Assembly: GCF_009834875.1 (NCBI RefSeq)
Contig: NZ_WVHT01000001.1
Span: 744,001 to 808,000, forward strand
From: Hufsiella arboris
Lineage (GTDB): Bacteria > Bacteroidota > Bacteroidia > Sphingobacteriales > Sphingobacteriaceae
Reading direction: 5' to 3'
Length of the DNA stretch: 64,000 bases
Shown: positions 59,766-64,000 of the stretch, piece after piece
How positions within the stretch are numbered: the stretch's first letter is position 1
Layout of the letters: the number at the start of each line of letters is the position of its first letter
Made by a program: the position numbers and the translations under genes
Notes under the pieces: model-generated
Database searches by the model: none
Told to the model about the DNA's origin: nothing
The model's input: the letters and a program-made list of their open reading frames with translations, nothing else

Positions 59766-60152
59766 TTAACGTTTACTGAATTGAAATCTTCTACGAGCTT
59801 TGCGGCGTCCTGGTTTTTTACGCTCAACCATTCTGTCGTCGCGGGTCATGATACCTTTTGCACGTAATGCAGATTTTTTCTCCGGATCTAACTCAACAAT
59901 AGCTTTCGCGATAGCTAAACGAACGGCTTCTGCCTGTCCTTTAACGCCACCACCCGCTACGTTCACATTTACATCAAATTTACCGCCGTTTTCAGAAACT
60001 TCTAACGATTGGTTAACAATGTACTGAAGCGGTAACGTTGGGAAATATTCTTTGTAATCTTTACCGTTTACGGTAATGTTGCCGCTGCCATCATTTAAGT
60101 AAATGCGGGCAACTGCAGTTTTTCTTCTTCCTGAAGTGTTTGTTGTTGACAT
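59766..60152 (-). CDS. rpsI: 30S ribosomal protein S9
   Basis: 128 residues, full length. GRRKTAVARIYLNDGSGNIT at the start, GGGVKGQAEAVRLAIAKAI in the middle, and the conserved C terminus KKPGRRKARRRFQFSKR whose tail reaches the P-site tRNA. Starts 12 bp after rplM. Confidence 0.97.
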   Translation of the reverse strand: MSTTNTSGRRKTAVARIYLNDGSGNITVNGKDYKEYFPTLPLQYIVNQSLEVSENGGKFDVNVNVAGGGVKGQAEAVRLAIAKAIVELDPEKKSALRAKGIMTRDDRMVERKKPGRRKARRRFQFSKR

Positions 60153-60164
60153 TTCTTTTCTTCC

Positions 60165-60608
60165 TTAAAGTTTAACGGTTTTTGGAGTCTGAGCTTCGTG
60201 TGGATGCTCTGAACCTGCATAAACAAACAGGTTTTTGTATAACGCACGGCCCAAACGATTTTTAGGTAACATACCACGTACTGCTTTTTCAATGATACGG
60301 GTAGGATGCTTTTCCAATAACTCTTTAGGAGAAATGAAACGCTGACCACCTGGATAACCAGTGTAAGAAACATAAGTCTTTTCAGACAATTTGTTTCCGG
60401 TCAGTTTTACCTTGTCTGCGTTAATAACGATTACGTTATCTCCACAGTCTACGTTTGGGGTAAATGTTGGCTTGTGTTTTCCACGAATGATCATAGCGAT
60501 CTTCGATGACAAGCGCCCCAAGATCTCGCCTTCAGCGTCAACAACGATCCATTCCTTGTTAACGGTCTTCTTGTTGGCAGAGACAGTTTTGTAACTTAAC
60601 GTATTCAC
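60165..60608 (-). CDS. rplM: 50S ribosomal protein L13
   Basis: 147 residues with L13 signatures: WIVVDAEGEILGRLSSKIAM, VIVINADKVKLTGNKL, YTGYPGG and VRGMLPKNRLGRALYKNL. It is the first gene of the ribosomal operon, preceded by a consensus promoter and a leader of about 50 nt. Confidence 0.97.
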   Translation of the reverse strand: MNTLSYKTVSANKKTVNKEWIVVDAEGEILGRLSSKIAMIIRGKHKPTFTPNVDCGDNVIVINADKVKLTGNKLSEKTYVSYTGYPGGQRFISPKELLEKHPTRIIEKAVRGMLPKNRLGRALYKNLFVYAGSEHPHEAQTPKTVKL

Positions 60609-60663
60609 TTGCTTGATATTAAATTAATTAAACAATATACTATACCCCATAAATTCGGGACTG

Positions 60664-60694
60664 CAAAGATAGGGGAAATTGTTTAACTGTCAAA
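60664..60694 (-). promoter_or_regulatory. Promoter of rplM-rpsI-rpsB-tsf
   Basis: On the minus strand: TTTG (60694-60691), exactly 19 bp, TATCTTTG (60671-60664). Consensus Bacteroidota promoter 56 bp before the rplM ATG. Confidence 0.8.
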
Positions 60695-60855
60695 TGGTTG
60701 GGAAGAAAAAGTTTGGGTACGTAGACTTGTTAATGCATTTGGGCAAGAAGGGCGTTTTAAGCAATGTCGCCCAAGTTTAAATGGGATTCAATTTAAATGA
60801 AAGCAAAGGATGACACAAGTTGGTTATATTAAACTTGTTCAACAGGGCCCTTGCT

Positions 60856-61105
60856 TTAAAGAAAGCGTTTTAATAATTCACTTTTGAAAACGAACGGCAT
60901 CATTCTTTGCATTTGCAGTCCTGCTTTGGTTGCAAGTTTTTTGTGAACGCTTCTGCGTATTGAAGGCCTATTCCGCAAAAAAGCTTTCCACGACGAGTGG
61001 GTTTATTTAACACAGGCCGTTATTTAATCGGATAAGGACCGGTGCAATCTTTTGGTAGCGGTCAAAGATCTTAGGTTTGCCGCGCCTTATAACTATTCGT
61101 AGCGT
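60856..61105 (-). pseudogene. Possible decayed gene fragment
   Basis: The minus strand shows protein-like sequence in adjoining frames: an upstream piece reading RGKPKIFDRYQKIAPVLIRL and then a stop, and a shifted 48-codon open frame ending at 60856 (WKAFLRNRPSIRRSVHKKL, then LQMQRMMPFVFKSELLKRFL). Neither has a plausible start. This looks like the C-terminal part of a gene broken by a frameshift; the family is not recognised. Confidence 0.3.
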
Positions 61106-61116
61106 CTTACAACTGC

Positions 61117-61353
61117 ATGAAAATCTGCCATTGCTTCTCAACTAAATTACTATTCAGGTTTTGGAAAGCAGTTGCAGGGTTCCAATTAACGTTAGCCGGG
61201 CTGTACGCTGTATCTTTTTTATTCCCGGACTTTAACCTATCGTTGATAAAAAAGGATGCCGCTTCCATCCCGTTTAAAACATTTTGGCTTTACTTGCTAT
61301 CATCATTTTCTATCACCGCAAAAACAATAGCGAGTTATACCTCAAAAAAATAA
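61117..61353 (+). CDS. Doubtful small hydrophobic ORF
   Basis: 78 residues with two moderately hydrophobic segments (about 10-35 and 54-70). No promoter element or ribosome-binding context is convincing and no family is recognised. It lies in a gene-poor region and may be chance. Other than this and the fragment before it, 60.7-61.46 kb shows nothing I can name. Confidence 0.22.
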   Translation: MKICHCFSTKLLFRFWKAVAGFQLTLAGLYAVSFLFPDFNLSLIKKDAASIPFKTFWLYLLSSFSITAKTIASYTSKK

Positions 61354-61460
61354 CCTAGTCAAACCAGTAACTACGGATCTTATCCCACAGGCAAACCACA
61401 AATCTTAAATTCTCTAAACATTTATCAATCAGTGTAGTTGCTAATAAAAAACTATCCGGC

Positions 61461-62573
61461 ATGAAAAGCAACGACAATACCAGGCGGTCATTTATTAAAA
61501 ATATTTCGGTTGGAGTGGGAGCTGCAGCCCTCGCGCCAAATCTCTCCTTTCTTGAAGCCTGCGCTTCAACTGTAGAGAACAAAAAGCTTGGAATCGCATT
61601 GATTGGGTTGGGCGGTTATGCCGGTGGCCAGCTTGCTCCAGCCCTTCAGAAAACTAAAAATTGCTACTTGGCCGGTATCGTAACAGGAACGCCTTCCAAA
61701 GAAGCGACATGGTCTCAGCAGTATAACATTCCGCAGAAGAACATATATAATTACGGGAACTTCGATGAAATTGCGAAAAACAAAGACATTGACATCGTTT
61801 ACATTGTGCTGCCCGTTTCAATGCACAAGGAGTTTACTATTCGGGGTGCCAAGGCAGGCAAACATGTAATTTGTGAAAAGCCTATGGCACTCAATGCAGC
61901 GGACTGCCAATTAATGATCGATGCCTGCAAAAAAGCAGACCGAATGCTTTCTATCGGATACCGGCTGCATTTTGAGCCTTATAATATGGAGATGATGCGC
62001 CTGGGGCAGAAACAAGTTTTTGGTAAAGTGCAAACTATCGAAGCTGAAAACGGATTTGTATACGGCGGAGATCCGAATGCTTGGCGCCTAAAAAAAGCCC
62101 TATCTGGCGGCGGCGCTTTAATGGATATGGGAGTTTACGCCATCCAGGGAGCACGCTATGTTACCGGGGAGGAACCGCTTTACGTTACAGCCCGCCAGGA
62201 AAAGACAAAACCAGAGCTGTTCAAGGATGTTGACGAAACGATTTTCTGGAAACTTGAGTTTCCGTCTGGTGCCGTTTCAAATGGAAAATCCAGCTACAAC
62301 AATAATTGGGGAAGGTTGGAAGCCAAAGCCCAAAATGGAAAATTCTGGCTGGAGCCGGCCTATGCCTATGGCGGACAGGCGGGCGGAACCAGTAAAGGAG
62401 AGTTTAACTTTCCGCACATCGTTCAGCAAGCCGCACAAATGGATGATTTCGCGCAATGTGTTTTAAATAAGAAACAAACGAGAGTTCCCGGCGAGGAGGG
62501 GATGAAAGATATGAAGGTGGTTGACGCGATTTACCGAAGCCTTCAATCTGGTAAGCGCGAGAAAATCGTTTAG
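61461..62573 (+). CDS. Tat-exported Gfo/Idh/MocA family oxidoreductase
   Basis: 370 residues. The N terminus has a twin-arginine signal (NTRRSFIKNISVGVGAAAL), and LEAC just after it could allow lipidation. The Rossmann domain begins LGIALIGLGGYAGGQLAPAL (GxGxxG-type) and includes CEKPMALNAADCQLMI. The C-terminal GFO_IDH_MocA domain contains GGALMDMGVYAIQGAR. It binds NAD(P) and probably acts on a sugar in the periplasm, with the cofactor bound before export. Substrate unknown. Confidence 0.92.
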   Translation: MKSNDNTRRSFIKNISVGVGAAALAPNLSFLEACASTVENKKLGIALIGLGGYAGGQLAPALQKTKNCYLAGIVTGTPSKEATWSQQYNIPQKNIYNYGNFDEIAKNKDIDIVYIVLPVSMHKEFTIRGAKAGKHVICEKPMALNAADCQLMIDACKKADRMLSIGYRLHFEPYNMEMMRLGQKQVFGKVQTIEAENGFVYGGDPNAWRLKKALSGGGALMDMGVYAIQGARYVTGEEPLYVTARQEKTKPELFKDVDETIFWKLEFPSGAVSNGKSSYNNNWGRLEAKAQNGKFWLEPAYAYGGQAGGTSKGEFNFPHIVQQAAQMDDFAQCVLNKKQTRVPGEEGMKDMKVVDAIYRSLQSGKREKIV

Positions 62574-62626
62574 TAATCCTTCTGCCATAAAACGGCCCAA
62601 CAGATAAATCCCGAAAACGCATACTT

Positions 62627-62634
62627 TAGTTTTG
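62627..62634 (+). promoter_or_regulatory. -7 promoter element of the LLM oxidoreductase gene
   Basis: TAGTTTTG, 12 bp before ATG 62647; the alternative start at 62632 overlaps it and is rejected. Confidence 0.5.
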
Positions 62635-62646
62635 CGTTCAGGAAAT

Positions 62647-63654
62647 ATGGATTTATCACAAGTCAAACTGAGCGTACTCGATCAGTCGCCTGTTAGAAAA
62701 GGCGTAACAGCGAATCAGGCTTTACAGGAAACAGTAGAACTGGCAAAATTTACCGATAAGCTTGGCTATACACGGTTTTGGGTATCTGAGCACCATAATA
62801 CAACGAGTTTGGCCGGATCAACACCGGAGGTTCTAATCGCACATTTGGCCGGCCAAACAAAAAATCTTCGCCTTGGATCAGGGGGTGTTATGCTGCCTAA
62901 TCACAGTTCATTAAAGGTGGCCGAAAATTTTCGCATGCTTGAGGCCCTGTTCCCCGGAAGGATTGATTTAGGTTTGGGCCGGGCTCCCGGCACCGACCGC
63001 ATTACCGCATCATTGCTAAATCCTTCGAACCGCTGGGCTGAACAAGACTTTATCGAACAGTTGGTTGACCTGCAGCATTACCTGAACGATACTGCTGAAC
63101 CTGGTACCATTCAGGAAAAGATTTTCGCTATCCCGAAAGCCGAAACGATTCCGCCTATGTGGCTGTTGACTTCCAGTGGCCAAAGCGGCTTGTTCGCCGC
63201 GCACTTTGGGATGGGAATGGCATTTGCTCATTTCATTAATCCGAATGGTGGTCCGGAAGCAGTAAAGATGTATCGCGATAGGTTTAAGCCTTCGGCAGAT
63301 CTTTCTTCACCACAAGAGCTGCTCGCTATTTTTATTTTCGTTTCGGAAGATGAAGAAAAGATTAAGCGGCAGCAGGCGGTCATGGATTTCAGGTTTATCC
63401 AGTTGGAACGTGGCGGTAGCTTAATGCCCTTGTCCTACGAAGATGTGAAAGATCTTTCATATAGTCCAGCAGAATTGGAACGCATTCAATATAACCGGCG
63501 ACGGACAATTGTAGGAACGCCTGACGAGGTGAAACTAAAGCTAATCGCTTTGCTCCATCACTATGATGTAAGTGAGCTGATGGCTGTTACTATAACGGAA
63601 GATTTCGACGATCGTCTGCAATCGTATAAATTATTGGCAAAGACATTTTTATAA
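62647..63654 (+). CDS. LLM class flavin-dependent oxidoreductase
   Basis: 335 residues from ATG 62647. Bacterial luciferase-like TIM barrel: LSVLDQSPVRKGVTANQALQ, YTRFWVSEHHNTTSLAGSTP, LGSGGVMLPNHSSLKVAENF and GRIDLGLGRAPGTD are signatures of the MsnO8/alkanal-monooxygenase-like group. It uses FMN and an unknown substrate. Its last 6 bp overlap the convergent DUF1905 gene. Confidence 0.92.
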   Translation: MDLSQVKLSVLDQSPVRKGVTANQALQETVELAKFTDKLGYTRFWVSEHHNTTSLAGSTPEVLIAHLAGQTKNLRLGSGGVMLPNHSSLKVAENFRMLEALFPGRIDLGLGRAPGTDRITASLLNPSNRWAEQDFIEQLVDLQHYLNDTAEPGTIQEKIFAIPKAETIPPMWLLTSSGQSGLFAAHFGMGMAFAHFINPNGGPEAVKMYRDRFKPSADLSSPQELLAIFIFVSEDEEKIKRQQAVMDFRFIQLERGGSLMPLSYEDVKDLSYSPAELERIQYNRRRTIVGTPDEVKLKLIALLHHYDVSELMAVTITEDFDDRLQSYKLLAKTFL

Positions 63655-64000
63655 CCGATTATCCCGTTCGGCACGAATCATTTCGCCATAATCCATGCCG
63701 CGGAGCATTGCGTTCAACGTCATGGCTATTCGTTTGGCTTTGGTTGCTTCCGTTTTAGCTGTCAGGATCCATTTGCTGTAATAGTGCTGGTGCGAACGCG
63801 GCATTTTGTTAAACTTTTCAAAAGCTACGGGCTCTTCTTCAAGACAGGCGATCAGATCGGCGTCTATTTCAAGTACAGATTCGTCCAATTCGAATTCCAG
63901 TGAAACGGTTGCTCCCCTTTCCTTTCTGAGAGCTTTGCGTATATCCGCTTTTAATGGAATGATGAAGTTTCCCTCCCCCATCGGCAACAAACTTACTTGT
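63649..64000 (-). CDS. DUF1905/YdeI-like protein (N terminus beyond window)
   Basis: The frame stays open to the right edge, so the gene is partial. Visible part: the end of a DUF1905 small beta-barrel (IIPLKADIRKALRKERGATV) and the YdeI/OmpD-associated C-terminal helical segment (FNKMPRSHQHYYSKWILTA; ATKAKRIAMTLNAMLRG). Proteins of this type are reported as bacteriocin-protection-like; the role here is unknown. Confidence 0.75.
   Translation of the reverse strand, partial: QVSLLPMGEGNFIIPLKADIRKALRKERGATVSLEFELDESVLEIDADLIACLEEEPVAFEKFNKMPRSHQHYYSKWILTAKTEATKAKRIAMTLNAMLRGMDYGEMIRAERDNRL

Overview
The window is chromosomal DNA from a member of the Bacteroidota, most likely family Sphingobacteriaceae (a Pedobacter/Mucilaginibacter-like organism). 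Grounds: many genes are preceded by the Bacteroidota promoter pattern TTTG-N19/21-TAnnTTTG rather than by Shine-Dalgarno sequences; the protein families are typical of the phylum (DUF4270, DUF4112, DUF4287, TSP3-OmpA porin, GT5-only starch synthase homologue beside panC, lipoproteins with SC/AC lipoboxes); and gene orders such as rplM-rpsI-rpsB-tsf and rimP-nusA-infB are intact. No phage, complete insertion sequence, CRISPR array or rRNA operon is visible. The content is mostly core genome.

Layout. 1-799: gene-free, holding two palindromic repeat elements and a decayed third. 0.8-5.1 kb: two exported amidohydrolase-type proteins. 5.2-9.3 kb: minus-strand membrane and envelope genes (DUF1634 + TauE/SafE, DUF4112 + DUF2147, a glycine-zipper lipoprotein, a clan GH-A lipoprotein). 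9.3-10.1 kb: gene-poor, but carrying an independent unit with promoter, a 112-nt tRNA-like RNA and a terminator. 10.1-19.1 kb: Lrp/AsnC regulator, pyruvate dehydrogenase E1-beta, DUF3179, a series of small stress or metabolism genes, an RlmI-like methyltransferase, CsaA, TadA and superoxide dismutase. 19.1-28.9 kb: OxyR, GlmS, DUF4270, GT5 homologue, divergent panC-panD-RfaE2-like genes, acyl-CoA dehydrogenase with a palindromic operator candidate, and a TlpA-like lipoprotein.

29-34.6 kb: rimP-nusA-infB operon, whose transcript appears to begin with an intrinsic-terminator hairpin. 34.7-44.1 kb: surface polysaccharide/LPS cluster with a methyltransferase, six glycosyltransferases (GT2-like, GT-A, GT9) and an MsbA-type flippase, mostly on the minus strand. 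44.2-53.5 kb: MeaB GTPase, aminopeptidase P, a major OmpA porin, a 47-residue membrane protein coupled to RidA, RecG, an M28 peptidase and an MFS exporter. 53.3-60.7 kb: minus-strand ABC exporter, frr, pyrH, nagA, tsf, rpsB, rpsI and rplM. 60.7-64 kb: a gene-poor stretch with a possible pseudogene, then a Tat-exported Gfo/Idh/MocA oxidoreductase, an LLM flavin oxidoreductase and a DUF1905 gene cut by the window edge.

Functionally the window links translation (rimP/nusA/infB, L13/S9/S2/EF-Ts, RRF, TadA, an unusual tRNA-like RNA), envelope building (GlmS, NagA, glycosyltransferases, MsbA, OmpA), CoA and fatty-acid metabolism (panCD, acyl-CoA dehydrogenase, MeaB) and oxidative-stress defence (OxyR, Sod). 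The items I would look at first are the tRNA-like RNA at 9818-9929, the leader terminator ahead of rimP, the operator-like palindrome ahead of the acyl-CoA dehydrogenase, and the MITE-like element at 346-506.
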